NCBI GenBank assembly: GCA_964467455.1
Contig: CAYXQJ010000010.1
Span: forward strand, 1-64,000
Source of the DNA: OLB6 sp964467455
GTDB taxonomy: Bacteria; Bacteroidota; Ignavibacteria; Kapaibacteriales; Kapaibacteriaceae
Direction of reading: 5' to 3'
DNA: 64,000 nucleotides
Shown: positions 42,799-51,258 of the stretch, one piece after another
Layout: each line of letters starts with the position of its first letter
Numbering within the stretch: the stretch's first letter is position 1
Program-made: the position numbers and the translations under genes
The notes under the pieces: generated by a model
The model's input: only the letters and a program-made list of their open reading frames with translations
The model's database searches: none
Told to the model about the DNA's origin: nothing

Positions 42799-43056
42799 AT
42801 GAGATTCTTCCTCAATCCAACGTGCAAAGAGACCACGGAACTGCTCACGAAACGCGACGTCGTGGGGCTCTCGTGGTATGAGACGCTTCGCATGAAGTTC
42901 CATCTGGCGATCTGTCGGATGTGTCGCCACTTTGAACGCACCTCGCAGCTCCTCCGCTCAGCGGCGAAGATCCAGTCGGAGTCCGCCGATCACATCTTGA
43001 CGTCAGATGCTCGGATGCGCATACAGGATAACCTCGATCGCGAGATCGGCAACTGA
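42799..43056 (+). CDS. Small zinc-binding anti-sigma factor (ZAS-like)
   Basis: An 85-residue protein with an H-x3-C-x2-C motif (His35, Cys39, Cys42 in HLAICRMC), the core of zinc-binding anti-sigma domains. Unlike most partners of ECF sigma factors it has no membrane helix, so it should act in the cytoplasm. The position directly after the sigma gene supports the pairing. Its stop codon is followed at once by the second CCCGGCAT array. Confidence 0.8.
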   Translation: MRFFLNPTCKETTELLTKRDVVGLSWYETLRMKFHLAICRMCRHFERTSQLLRSAAKIQSESADHILTSDARMRIQDNLDREIGN

Positions 43057-43133
43057 CCCGGCATCGTTCCACGCCCGGCATTGTTCCACGCCCGGCATTG
43101 TGTTCCACGCCCGGCATCTCTGCTTCCCGGCAT
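43057..43133. repeat. CCCGGCAT array H2, 5 cores
   Basis: Cores spaced by 17, 17, 19 and 16 bp, mostly through GTTCCACG-type spacers. It starts at the first base after the anti-sigma stop. Confidence 0.9.
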
Positions 43134-43166
43134 GGATGTTGGCATTGTGATTGCGTTAAGGTTTGG

Positions 43167-44699
43167 ATGCGCATCTTCCTCCTCCTGCTCCTGCTCACCT
43201 CCGCAGTACACGCCCAGTACGCACCGTCGGCGTCCGTGCCGACGCTGAGCTTCTTCAACAGCATTATCCGCGCTCAGCACACCTATCCTGATGGTCGCTT
43301 GTGGGTACCGGCTGGATCAACCTCCGATCCAACCACCATCCACGTTCCGGTCTATGTTCGGAACTGCTGGCGCACAACAAAGCCAGATGCTGCCTTCCCT
43401 GTCGTGGGATTTCCGATCACGTCGTTCAGCATCCCGATTCAATTCGATTCGAGTTTTTTCGAGGTCATCGGCATCGACACAACGGGACACGCCTCGAACT
43501 TCTCGTATTCCTGGTACCTGTCGTCTGATACGACCTATATGACCATCGTTAACGATCGGCAACGAGTACAACAGCGTGGAATGCGGATCACGATCAACGG
43601 TACAGCCGTCTCCGAACAAGATACCCTGAACCTTACGGGGCCTTACGCACAAGAGCACTGCGACCTCTTCCCGTTCACCAGAATGTTCTCTTTGATCTTG
43701 CGCGTCAAACCAAGATCGCCCCTTGACACAAACTTTATCCCAACGGCACTTGTGATCAGTAACGATTCCTTGCGCTATCAAGGACTCCGGGTGTTTGATT
43801 CCGTGTGGCAGACTCCGCGTCACCGATGGACAGGTCTTGAAGGCATCGATAATTTTTATTTCGATGCTGGCGGTATCGAGCAGTGCCGTGATCTGCTACG
43901 TCCATCACGCAGCGGCATGCTTTGGATCGAATTCACCGAGGCAACTCCGTCCATTGTTTTCAAGAACTTCAACGGTTCACAAGCGATCGACACGGTCACC
44001 ATCCGAATCCCTCGCACGCACACATGGGCCGACTCGATCAGCGGTCAAGGTGTTGCCGATGTCTGGGTCTCAAACGGAACGGAGCGTTCAAGAGCAACCA
44101 ACATCCATGTGTCCACGCAGGAACCGTGGATGCGCTTTCGATCGATCTCTACCGGACAATCCGTGGCACCAGAACCGATTCCGGCACCAGTGCGCACGGG
44201 AGTCTTTCCCTATCTCGATCGTGGGCTCCTCGGCGAAGCCGATGTCTTCACCTTGATGTGGGAACCCACACAAGCCCAACCACCACAGCGCTTGCGCATC
44301 TTCGCCAGCAACACGATGTCGGCAACCCGTGGTCGCTACGTCGGTGCCATCACCTTCACTTCCACCACCATGCGTCCCGAGCGTGTGGACCTTCCCGTCG
44401 TACTCATCATCTCTGACACGACAACGAGTGTGATGGATCAAGGGGCGAGTGGTTCGTTATCGAACGGCTCGATCACCATTGCGCCAAACCCATCGTCGGG
44501 CGCTGTTTCGATCTCGGCAACGAGCGATCACCGAGCGTCTCTCGATATCGTCGCCATGGACGGACGCATCATTGAACGTTTCTCTCTTGACGCCGGCTCG
44601 TCGATCGTCATCCCCGGCACGCTCACTGCCGGCAGCTACCGCGTGGTGCTGCGCAGCCCTGCAGGCATCACCTCCGCCGGATTCATCGTCACGCCGTGA
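43167..44699 (+). CDS. Secreted T9SS cargo protein, function unknown
   Basis: A 510-residue protein from ATG 43167 (the upstream in-frame extension lies in repeat DNA). The signal peptide MRIFLLLLLLTSAVHAQ is followed by beta-rich domains with several cysteines (RNCW, QEHCDLFPF, QCRDLLR). The C-terminal 75 residues (SITIAPNPSSGAVSIS, LDIVAMDGRII, AGSYRVVL) form a T9SS type A sorting domain. The arrays H2 and H3 flank it. No catalytic motif was found. Confidence 0.8.
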   Translation: MRIFLLLLLLTSAVHAQYAPSASVPTLSFFNSIIRAQHTYPDGRLWVPAGSTSDPTTIHVPVYVRNCWRTTKPDAAFPVVGFPITSFSIPIQFDSSFFEVIGIDTTGHASNFSYSWYLSSDTTYMTIVNDRQRVQQRGMRITINGTAVSEQDTLNLTGPYAQEHCDLFPFTRMFSLILRVKPRSPLDTNFIPTALVISNDSLRYQGLRVFDSVWQTPRHRWTGLEGIDNFYFDAGGIEQCRDLLRPSRSGMLWIEFTEATPSIVFKNFNGSQAIDTVTIRIPRTHTWADSISGQGVADVWVSNGTERSRATNIHVSTQEPWMRFRSISTGQSVAPEPIPAPVRTGVFPYLDRGLLGEADVFTLMWEPTQAQPPQRLRIFASNTMSATRGRYVGAITFTSTTMRPERVDLPVVLIISDTTTSVMDQGASGSLSNGSITIAPNPSSGAVSISATSDHRASLDIVAMDGRIIERFSLDAGSSIVIPGTLTAGSYRVVLRSPAGITSAGFIVTP

Positions 44700-44704
44700 C
44701 CTTT

Positions 44705-44796
44705 CCCGGCATCTTTGCTTCCCGGCATCTCTGCTTCCCGGCATCGTTCCACGCCCGGCATTGTGTTCCACGCCCGGCATCTCTGCTTCCCGGCAT
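44705..44796. repeat. CCCGGCAT array H3, 6 cores
   Basis: Cores spaced 16, 16, 17, 19 and 16 bp, between two converging genes. Its last base is part of the stop codon of the minus-strand gene. It begins CCTTTCCCGGC, like H1 and H4. Confidence 0.9.
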
Positions 44797-46223
44797 CATA
44801 GCCATAGTCGGAGACCGAGGCTGAGGTCTACCACCGACACCGTCCCGCTCGTCATCTCCATCTGATACCATCCCACCGTGCCCGCATTGCCGACACGGTA
44901 CATCGTCTTCTCCCCGGTATATGCCGGAGCCAGGAACGACCGGAATGTCAGCCCAAAGACAACGTCGATGCTCTCGGATACCACGAACGTTGGCGCGACA
45001 CCAAAACTCAGCGATAGGTTGACGGAGCTGAGGTCGTCACTGACCACATACTCCGACGTCGGGGTGCGCAACACCCCTCGCATTCGCTGCTGCATGTAGG
45101 CGGCCCCAACTCCGGCCCGAAGCGCTAACTCGAACCCCGGCACTACATGCTCTTTGCGCGGTACAACGAAATACGAGATCACGGCCTGCCCTCCGAACGC
45201 GTCAAACCCCGTGTTGGGCTCCGATGCCGCCGACGTTTCATCCTGAAACGTGGCCGACACATCAACGCCCAGATCAAACAACCTTGAAAGGTAAAACTGC
45301 ACAGATGCACCGATGTTATAGGCCATCGCCTGCATCTCGCTCAGCGTGACCGAACTATACCAAATCGACTCCCACTGATGCAGATACGCTCTGGTCTGCA
45401 CTTCACCCGCCTGTACGATCGGCGACAGCCCTCCATACAACATCACGCCCGTTCGACGCTGACGTTCCGACGAGCTAAACATCCTTCTCTGCGGAACGGC
45501 TTGCAGACTCGTCATCGACATGATCTCCTCCAACTCCGGAGGCACATGCATATCGTACATCTCAACCGGCTCTTCTTGGGCGAAGACTTCTGCAAGTGTT
45601 GATGCTTGCCCCTTCACGGCATGTGCCGCCGCTCTGTTCTCGTCAAACCACACCGAGTCGATCTGCATTACCGAGACGAATTCCACCGACTTCTTGTCCA
45701 CCATCTTCCTGGAAACACTGTCAGCCGACACACGTTGTCCGATCGCCACCACCGATGGCGACGCTCGTATCAACCGTCCACTGATCTCTGCACCCGACGT
45801 GGTTTTCACCGAGATCATCGCAGGATCGTTCCGGTACGATTTGATCGGCTGGGCATATCGCAACACCGGACGCAACGTACTGTCGGCAATGAACGGATCA
45901 GGCAAGGTGACCATCAACGTCTCGTATTCATTCAGATACCGTATGAACGCCGACTGCTCCTGCGGCGTGAACACCCGCGTCTCGATCACCCGTCCTCCGA
46001 TCATATGCTCGATCGTCAACGGATTCATCGATCGCACCCGCGCCGAATCGAACGACGCATCCTGACGGTTCATCCCAAAGTAAGCCGCTGCGTTCTGCGT
46101 GATCGTCCTGCCAACTCGCGGCAACGACGGCGTTGTCTGCGACGTCAAATTCTGCGACAACATCATCAGTGCGATCAAGATGATCATCGAGACTATCTTC
46201 TTGTTAGGGGGCATGTGGTTCAT
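44796..46223 (-). CDS. Exported protein with a C-terminal barrel-like domain
   Basis: A 475-residue exported protein. An N-terminal hydrophobic segment (about 10-25) precedes a region with an SH3-like strand pattern (ISVKTTSGAEISGRLI, then VEFVSVMQIDSVWF). After residue 260 a set of amphipathic strands with Gly and aromatics suggests an outer-membrane barrel (YGGLSPIVQAG to the end LSLGLRLWL). It overlaps the preceding lipoprotein gene by 4 bases. The family is not recognised. Confidence 0.5.
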   Translation of the reverse strand: MNHMPPNKKIVSMIILIALMMLSQNLTSQTTPSLPRVGRTITQNAAAYFGMNRQDASFDSARVRSMNPLTIEHMIGGRVIETRVFTPQEQSAFIRYLNEYETLMVTLPDPFIADSTLRPVLRYAQPIKSYRNDPAMISVKTTSGAEISGRLIRASPSVVAIGQRVSADSVSRKMVDKKSVEFVSVMQIDSVWFDENRAAAHAVKGQASTLAEVFAQEEPVEMYDMHVPPELEEIMSMTSLQAVPQRRMFSSSERQRRTGVMLYGGLSPIVQAGEVQTRAYLHQWESIWYSSVTLSEMQAMAYNIGASVQFYLSRLFDLGVDVSATFQDETSAASEPNTGFDAFGGQAVISYFVVPRKEHVVPGFELALRAGVGAAYMQQRMRGVLRTPTSEYVVSDDLSSVNLSLSFGVAPTFVVSESIDVVFGLTFRSFLAPAYTGEKTMYRVGNAGTVGWYQMEMTSGTVSVVDLSLGLRLWL

Positions 46224-46942
46224 GGTACCACCTCCACCGATTCAAGCTTCTCGCGATGTTGATAGGTGATTGAAGCACCTCCCGGAAAACCATCCGCTCG
46301 ATGATTGGTCACCAGCACGGTGCTAACGCGCAGCGTACCATTGCGCATGTACGATCGAACCACTTCAGCAGGGATCGTCTGCGTGGTCTCGCCAACCGTC
46401 TTCAACGTGTCCCGATAGGCGATCAACCATCCACTCGGTATGGCCTGATAGACATTCGAGATCAGCTGGTCGCCCCCTTCAATGGCTCGTGGCATGGTGA
46501 TCTGCATGCCGGATGTTTGTGATGCTGTTGAGAAGGTGTAGTCCAGCACCGGCTTCGACATTGGCACCACGGCTTTGTAGGTCGTGCCGGATGGTAATCC
46601 CAATGCAACCGTCAACGTCGGTGTTGTACTTGTGATAAACAACGGAAACGCATTCGTATACGGTATTCCGCCCGTTGTAGTGGTGCGGATCCCTTGAACG
46701 TCGATCACGCCTTCATAGATGTACGTGACAGCGCGTGATGGTGTGCTGTCGTACATGGACATCGTCAGCATCCAGTTGGGGTTCAGGGGATCGATCCGAC
46801 ACAACACGTTCGCCCCAAACTGCACATCGTCGTGCAATGCCGGCTGATCCGGCAGTGGGTGATCGCACGACGTTGTGATGAGTCCGATCAACCCCGCCAG
46901 CATTCCTAACCATCGTGATCGTTTCAAGGTATGGCGTTTCAT
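46220..46942 (-). CDS. Hypothetical lipoprotein
   Basis: A 240-residue lipoprotein (lipobox ITTSC, Cys26). The mature part is beta-rich with one further cysteine (NVLCRIDP). The region TPTLTVALGLPSGTTYKAVV resembles an immunoglobulin-like strand pair. 4-base overlaps connect it to the YdeI-like gene upstream and the barrel-like gene downstream, so the three form one operon. Confidence 0.5.
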   Translation of the reverse strand: MKRHTLKRSRWLGMLAGLIGLITTSCDHPLPDQPALHDDVQFGANVLCRIDPLNPNWMLTMSMYDSTPSRAVTYIYEGVIDVQGIRTTTTGGIPYTNAFPLFITSTTPTLTVALGLPSGTTYKAVVPMSKPVLDYTFSTASQTSGMQITMPRAIEGGDQLISNVYQAIPSGWLIAYRDTLKTVGETTQTIPAEVVRSYMRNGTLRVSTVLVTNHRADGFPGGASITYQHREKLESVEVVP

Positions 46943-47412
46943 CTCTTCTCGCTGTAAAGTGTTCGTGTCTTGATCTTCTCCGCCAGCTCCAACGCTCGTT
47001 TGATACGTGTATCGACGCTCTTCGCCGACGACACGTAGAGCTCCAGCGAACGACGTCGGCCCGGCGTCATCGCATAGAACAGCGTTGCCGCTTCTTCGTC
47101 GGTATCCAGCACCGCCGTCAGTTCTTCGGCCATATCGACGTGATCCGGTCGTGCATCGATCTCAAGGGCAACATGCACCGTGTCGCCCATCTTCACATTC
47201 AAGGTTTTGAGAAGGGGCTTACCCAGGATCAAGAATGTTGGCCCGTCAACGCGGCTGTTCAGTGCCCGTCGGAATGTAACGCCGTTGATCGTCGCCACGA
47301 CTCGTCGTGAACCATTGTCCTTGATGGCCTTTGCGATCTTCGGCGGCACGGCAACGTAGTGATGGCGCAAGCCGTCGTCGAGGCGGTGGATGGCGGCGGT
47401 GAAGGTCATCAA
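46939..47412 (-). CDS. DUF1905/YdeI (OmpD-associated) family protein
   Basis: A 157-residue cytoplasmic protein. The N-terminal half fits DUF1905 (HHYVAVPPKIAKAIK, VVATINGVTFRRAL, LKMGDTV-like VKMGDTVHVALE). The C-terminal half fits the YdeI/OmdA-like bacteriocin-protection domain (LDTDEEAATLFYAMTPGRRRSLELYVSSAKSVDTRIKRALEL). The biochemical role of the family is unclear. It starts at Met 47412 or 47409 and heads a three-gene operon; the upstream gap carries a palindromic 14-bp array. Confidence 0.8.
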   Translation of the reverse strand: MMTFTAAIHRLDDGLRHHYVAVPPKIAKAIKDNGSRRVVATINGVTFRRALNSRVDGPTFLILGKPLLKTLNVKMGDTVHVALEIDARPDHVDMAEELTAVLDTDEEAATLFYAMTPGRRRSLELYVSSAKSVDTRIKRALELAEKIKTRTLYSEKR

Positions 47413-47421
47413 CGAATATAC

Positions 47422-47477
47422 GTTGTCGGGAGAAAGTTGTCGGGGGTACTCTCACCCGACAACTTTTACCCGACAAC
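47422..47477. repeat. Palindromic 14-bp repeats (GTTGTCGGG x2 / CCCGACAAC x2)
   Basis: Two direct GTTGTCGGG copies (47422, 47436) and two inverted CCCGACAAC copies (47455, 47469), each pair 14 bp apart. They lie between divergent genes and so overlap both promoters; they could form a cruciform or be an operator with four sites. Confidence 0.85.
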
Positions 47478-47491
47478 TTGTAAGTTAGGCG

Positions 47492-48625
47492 ATGCGCTAC
47501 CTCCTCACCCTCCTCGTCGCCTTCTGCCTATCGGGCTCCCTCCTCACCGCCCAGACCTCCGAACTTGTGGAGGACCTCGTCAAAGACGCCATCACGGCCA
47601 TGGAGTCGGGACACTATGATGTTGCCTTCAAACTCCTCGACAGCGCCGAGACGTTGGCGCCGGAGTGGGAGGTGATCCCTTACGAGCGCGGACTGGCCTA
47701 TTACTTGCAAAAGGATTATGCCGCAGCCGTCAAGGTGTTCGAACAGTTGCGTGAGCATCCGCGCGTCACCGATCGCGTCTATTCCATGCTCGGCAACTGT
47801 TACGATATGCTCGGTGATCGCGACAAGGCACGCACGACGTACGAGTCCGGTCTTGAGCGCTTCCCCGACTCCGGACCGCTCTACCTAGAACGTGGTGTCA
47901 TCGATCTTGCCGAACCGTCATTGTCGTCTTCCGTGAACTGGTTCGAACGGGGCGTCCAGGCAGCCCCCTACCATCCTTCGTGTTATTACTGGTTGGCGAA
48001 GTTTTATTTGGAGACGGTGGATCATCGCACGTGGGGACTGTTGTATGGCGAGCTGTTTTGTATTCTGGAGCCCGACACGAAGCGCACGAGGGAGATCGGT
48101 GCTGCCATGGTCAAGGCCTGGAACGATGCCATCCCCGAGCCGAAGGGCGACTCGATGCATTTTGAACTTGGTGGTTCGGAGATCGACATCTCGCAGCTGA
48201 TCTCCATCGATGGCAAGGACACGACCGTCACGATACCGTTTGATCTATTCGCGTATCGTGGTACGATGGCCGCTGCATTCGGCATTGCCATTACCAACCG
48301 CACGGAGCGAGGTCTTCCCTGGCGTGGTGTCAACGACACCCTCCTCACCGAGACACGCAAGATCTTTCTTGAGCAGTGGAGCACATCGAAGTTTGACGCC
48401 AAGTACAATGTGCCGCTGTTCAAGATGCAGGCATCACTCGCCGCATCGGGTCACCTTCAAACCTATCATCATTGGCTGTTGTCAAGGGGCGACCCAGAAC
48501 CTTTTGCAGAGTGGTGCAACTCGAACCGCGACGCATGTACGGCAATGTTCAAGAGCATTCGTCAGAGCATGCCCAACCTCGAAGAAGAGCCGCGGTTTTG
48601 TCGGCGGAACATCGAGAAGAGATAG
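47492..48625 (+). CDS. Exported TPR-repeat protein
   Basis: A 377-residue exported protein (signal peptide to LLTAQ). The first 200 residues contain four to five TPR-like helical pairs (DAITAMESGHYDVAFKLLDSAETLAP, GLAYYLQKDYAAAVKVFEQLREHP, LGNCYDMLGDRDKARTTYESGLERFP). The C-terminal half is a mixed domain not recognised. TPR proteins of this kind usually act as scaffolds in the envelope. It is divergent from the DUF1905 operon. Confidence 0.75.
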   Translation: MRYLLTLLVAFCLSGSLLTAQTSELVEDLVKDAITAMESGHYDVAFKLLDSAETLAPEWEVIPYERGLAYYLQKDYAAAVKVFEQLREHPRVTDRVYSMLGNCYDMLGDRDKARTTYESGLERFPDSGPLYLERGVIDLAEPSLSSSVNWFERGVQAAPYHPSCYYWLAKFYLETVDHRTWGLLYGELFCILEPDTKRTREIGAAMVKAWNDAIPEPKGDSMHFELGGSEIDISQLISIDGKDTTVTIPFDLFAYRGTMAAAFGIAITNRTERGLPWRGVNDTLLTETRKIFLEQWSTSKFDAKYNVPLFKMQASLAASGHLQTYHHWLLSRGDPEPFAEWCNSNRDACTAMFKSIRQSMPNLEEEPRFCRRNIEKR

Positions 48626-48628
48626 GAT

Positions 48629-49426
48629 TTACTTGATCTCGACCTCGAGCACATGCTTTGTCTCTGCAAGCACTAGTACGGTGCCGCCAGTACTTGTCTT
48701 GACTGAACGTATCTGCGTCGTTTTGACCAAGATCATCGCATATCCCTCTGCGAGCGCAGACATTTCTTCTCTTGTCAGCGTAAAGGGAGCGTCGGACGTT
48801 GTTGACTTTGAAATGCCGATCTCCTTCGTTGTTGATGGGTCGCGTGGTGTATGGACCAACAATGAGAAGACGTTATAATCGCCCGCACCATAGAATGCGA
48901 ACGATTGGGATGTATCTCTTCTCAGAACATCGCCTCTTCGCACGTTTGCAAATCGAGCACCGCTACCGAACTTCAGCGATGTTTCCTTTACAACACCAAC
49001 GGCTGCATCGGACTCGGGCTTGCCGAGTGTATTGGTTGAATTGCCAGGTTCAAAGAAGGTCCTCAAACCGGATCGGCCGTTACCGAATGCTCGTCCCTCG
49101 GAATCGAAGGTGGTCCCGTTTAGGATGAACGGAGCAAGTCTTAGAGCACCCGGAATGCTGGGAGCATAGATGGTGAATGCCTCGTGATCGGTGTAGACCG
49201 GCACGTAGTAGCTGCTGTCCCAATCAATGATCTCCGACGTAGTGTTTTGAATGATAACCGCGCAGTTGAGACCAAAGGTATCAACCCTTTCATTTACAAT
49301 GGGCGCCAGATCATCCTGCATGAGTCGGCCTATCCAGCCACTGCCATTATCGACCTTGGGGTTGGTGATGTCATCCGATGAGCATGCAGTGAGCAGGAGA
49401 ATGAGCAGTATTGATCGAAGTATCAT
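48629..49426 (-). CDS. Hypothetical lipoprotein
   Basis: A 265-residue lipoprotein (lipobox LLTAC, then SSDD). The rest is beta-rich without recognisable motifs; one segment (VFSLLVHTPRDPSTTKEIGIS) resembles an exposed loop. The stop is 3 bases from that of the converging TPR gene. The base composition looks slightly more AT-rich than its neighbours. Confidence 0.5.
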   Translation of the reverse strand: MILRSILLILLLTACSSDDITNPKVDNGSGWIGRLMQDDLAPIVNERVDTFGLNCAVIIQNTTSEIIDWDSSYYVPVYTDHEAFTIYAPSIPGALRLAPFILNGTTFDSEGRAFGNGRSGLRTFFEPGNSTNTLGKPESDAAVGVVKETSLKFGSGARFANVRRGDVLRRDTSQSFAFYGAGDYNVFSLLVHTPRDPSTTKEIGISKSTTSDAPFTLTREEMSALAEGYAMILVKTTQIRSVKTSTGGTVLVLAETKHVLEVEIK

Positions 49427-49478
49427 AGCGCTTTCGTAGCAGGGAGTTGAACCCCGTTTGGATTCCGTACTGGGTCGC

Positions 49479-50009
49479 CTAGAATGCGTATCCGATCGAC
49501 CCGCCTAATGTTGGCAACAGTTTACCTGAACCTGTATCCATGATGCCCCATGCGCAAATTCTGAATAGCAGACCGTGATCTTTGGGATTGAATAGCTCAT
49601 CCGACCACGCGTACCAATTCTCCTTGTCTGGTTGTTCCTTATACTGAACAAGAGTACCAACGCCGATCTCAAGGCAGTCTTCTTCGCCGTACAATGACCT
49701 GAACATTATTGGACAGAAGCTCGGCGTTACAAATCCCATCCCTATTCCCACCGAGGCGCCAAGTGCTATCATTCCACCGTCATCAAAAGCACCTTCGATG
49801 TAACCTTCGGCATGAAGGCTTATCAACTGTGCGGCACCTCCAATTTCAACATGCAGCCAAGGTCGGACTCTCAGATCTGAGGAAGAATCAGCAGTACTTG
49901 CAGAGAGCGTCAACGTACCTGCCATTTGAATTATTGCCAGCAACAACATCACGATCGCACAGCGTGACCGAAGTTCAATGAATCCCGATTTGTTCTGACG
50001 TACGTTCAT
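49479..50009 (-). CDS. Exported hypothetical protein, possible small barrel
   Basis: A 176-residue protein with an extended N-terminus and a hydrophobic segment (about 18-36, VMLLLAIIQMAGTLTLSA) that may be a signal peptide. The rest alternates Gly and aromatic residues (EIGGAAQLISLHAEGYIEG, LGASVGIGMGFV, LGGSIGYAF), like a small outer-membrane barrel. Three cysteines are present. Not recognised. Confidence 0.45.
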   Translation of the reverse strand: MNVRQNKSGFIELRSRCAIVMLLLAIIQMAGTLTLSASTADSSSDLRVRPWLHVEIGGAAQLISLHAEGYIEGAFDDGGMIALGASVGIGMGFVTPSFCPIMFRSLYGEEDCLEIGVGTLVQYKEQPDKENWYAWSDELFNPKDHGLLFRICAWGIMDTGSGKLLPTLGGSIGYAF

Positions 50010-50206
50010 AGGATTACGACAACAATATGCGACGGCGGCAACAAATGCTCAGTCGGAGATTGTGATCTACTTATCGGTGCACGGTTGCACTCATCAACTC
50101 AATGTGCAGCGAAGCCTGCTTAAGGGAAAGTTGCCAGATACCAGACATAAGACCAAGCGACTTCGACACATGCCAGATATATGCCCTCACCGCTGCCTTA
50201 ACGCGA
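50010..50206. other. Gene-free stretch before tRNA-Asn
   Basis: About 200 bases without a credible ORF on either strand. Weak heptamer-like units (TGCCAGA, TACCAGA, CATAAGA) occur at 50132-50152. Together with the hairpin and repeat that follow, the non-coding stretch is about 305 bases. Confidence 0.5.
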
Positions 50207-50248
50207 AATGGCCGTAGCGCTTTCGCACCACGGCCATTCACATTTTTT
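50207..50248 (+). terminator. Hairpin followed by T6, terminator-like
   Basis: A 9-bp stem (AATGGCCGT with ACGGCCATT, 50207-50215 and 50230-50238) followed by CACATTTTTT on the plus strand. No annotated plus-strand gene ends here, so it may terminate an unannotated short RNA or be incidental. Confidence 0.5.
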
Positions 50249-50249
50249 C

Positions 50250-50314
50250 CTTCAGGTCCCCTTTAGGTCCCCTTTAGGTCTCCTTCAGGTCTCCTTCAGG
50301 TCGCCTTCAGGTCT
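50250..50314. repeat. 11-bp tandem array AGGTCTCCTTC, about 6 units, family A
   Basis: AGGTCCCCTTT twice, AGGTCTCCTTC twice, AGGTCGCCTTC, AGGTCT. It is the same family as the two coding arrays, but the period is 11 instead of 12. It abuts the encoded CCA end of tRNA-Asn. Confidence 0.9.
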
Positions 50315-50391
50315 TGGCTCCGCAGCAGGGACTTGAACCCCGGACCCTCTGATTAACAGTCAGATGCTCTAACCAGCTGAGCTACTGCGGA
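50315..50391 (-). tRNA. tRNA-Asn (GTT anticodon)
   Basis: A full cloverleaf on the minus strand: acceptor stem TCCGCAG/CTGCGGA, D-arm with AGCTCAGCTGGTTAGAGC, anticodon arm CTGACTGTTAATCAG with anticodon GTT, T-arm GGGGTTCAAGTCCC, discriminator G and an encoded CCA. 77 nt with CCA. Confidence 0.97.
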
Positions 50392-50430
50392 ATGAGCCAC
50401 AAATATACGACTTCGTCGGTAATTTGGAAG

Positions 50431-51123
50431 ATGATCGTGCAAACAGAAGCGGTGGTGCTACACTCCCGACGTTACGGTGATACGTCGCGGATTGCCGTGC
50501 TGTACAGCAAGGAACTGGGAAAGGTGACCGTGATGGCCAAAGGCGCTCGGACGCCTAAGTCGCCATTCGGAAGTGCCCTGGAGCCGCTAAGTCGAATAAA
50601 AGCAACGATCTACCATCGGCACAACCGTGATATGCATACGATCTCGGCAGCCGAACATCTGTCGGTGCACGACCGGTTCGACGTCTCCTACGACTCCCTC
50701 TCGGCCGCCCTTGCGGTCTGCCATCTGGTGATGCGCACCCAGGCCGACGAGGTGCCCACGCCCGAGGTCTATGCCCTGCTGCAGGAGTCGCTGCAGTATG
50801 TGGGAAGTGCTCAGCCCCCTACCTGTACGGCATTGGTGATGTCGGCCCACCTACGTCTGGCCGAGATCATGGGCTTTGGACTGCCGGAAGTGACGCCCCT
50901 GGATTCCGTGGCGGTGAAGGTGAGCATTGACGACGGTCTGCCGCGACCCGAAACGGCCGAAGGGTTTCGGATGAGCGGCTCGGCATACCGATGCCTGCAC
51001 ACGCTGCTCACCACGCCGATGGAAATGGTGACGATGGAGCTGAGCGCCGAAGATGGACTGGAAGTGCAAAGTTTTGTTGAGCTGTACTTCGCGCATCACC
51101 TGGGGCGGAGGATAGTACGTTAG
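50431..51123 (+). CDS. recO: DNA repair protein RecO
   Basis: A 230-residue protein from Met 50431 that anneals strands and, with RecR, loads RecA in the RecF pathway. The N-terminal OB fold is recognisable (VQTEAVVLHSRRYGDTSRIAVLYSKELGKVTVMAKGAR) and is followed by the helical domain with its conserved LRLAEIMGFGLPE. The four cysteines of some RecO zinc sites are absent. A GGTAATTTGG element 4 bases before the ATG may be a promoter box, giving a very short leader. Confidence 0.94.
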   Translation: MIVQTEAVVLHSRRYGDTSRIAVLYSKELGKVTVMAKGARTPKSPFGSALEPLSRIKATIYHRHNRDMHTISAAEHLSVHDRFDVSYDSLSAALAVCHLVMRTQADEVPTPEVYALLQESLQYVGSAQPPTCTALVMSAHLRLAEIMGFGLPEVTPLDSVAVKVSIDDGLPRPETAEGFRMSGSAYRCLHTLLTTPMEMVTMELSAEDGLEVQSFVELYFAHHLGRRIVR

Positions 51124-51162
51124 GGTTGAGGGGAGAGGGTAAAGTCGTCCTTGGCGATACCT

Positions 51163-51240
51163 TTCCCGGCACCAGAGATGCCGGGCGTGGAACATTGCAT
51201 GCCGGGCGTGGAACGACGCCGGGAAGCAGAGATGCCGGGC
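51163..51240. repeat. CCCGGCAT array H4 (opposite orientation), about 5 cores
   Basis: ATGCCGGG cores with GTGGAAC and AAGCAGAG spacers, the reverse complement of the H2/H3 spacers. The left edge CCTTTCCCGGC forms a local inverted repeat with the first ATGCCGGG. Confidence 0.9.
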
Positions 51241-51258
51241 AAGGTTTATCTTTGAGGA

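Noticed and set aside
42136..44796. CRISPR-like arrays
   Set aside because: The repeated cores are only 8-9 bp, spacers are a few recurring types rather than unique, and no cas genes are present. The same holds for the arrays at 22.3, 25.7 and 33.3 kb.
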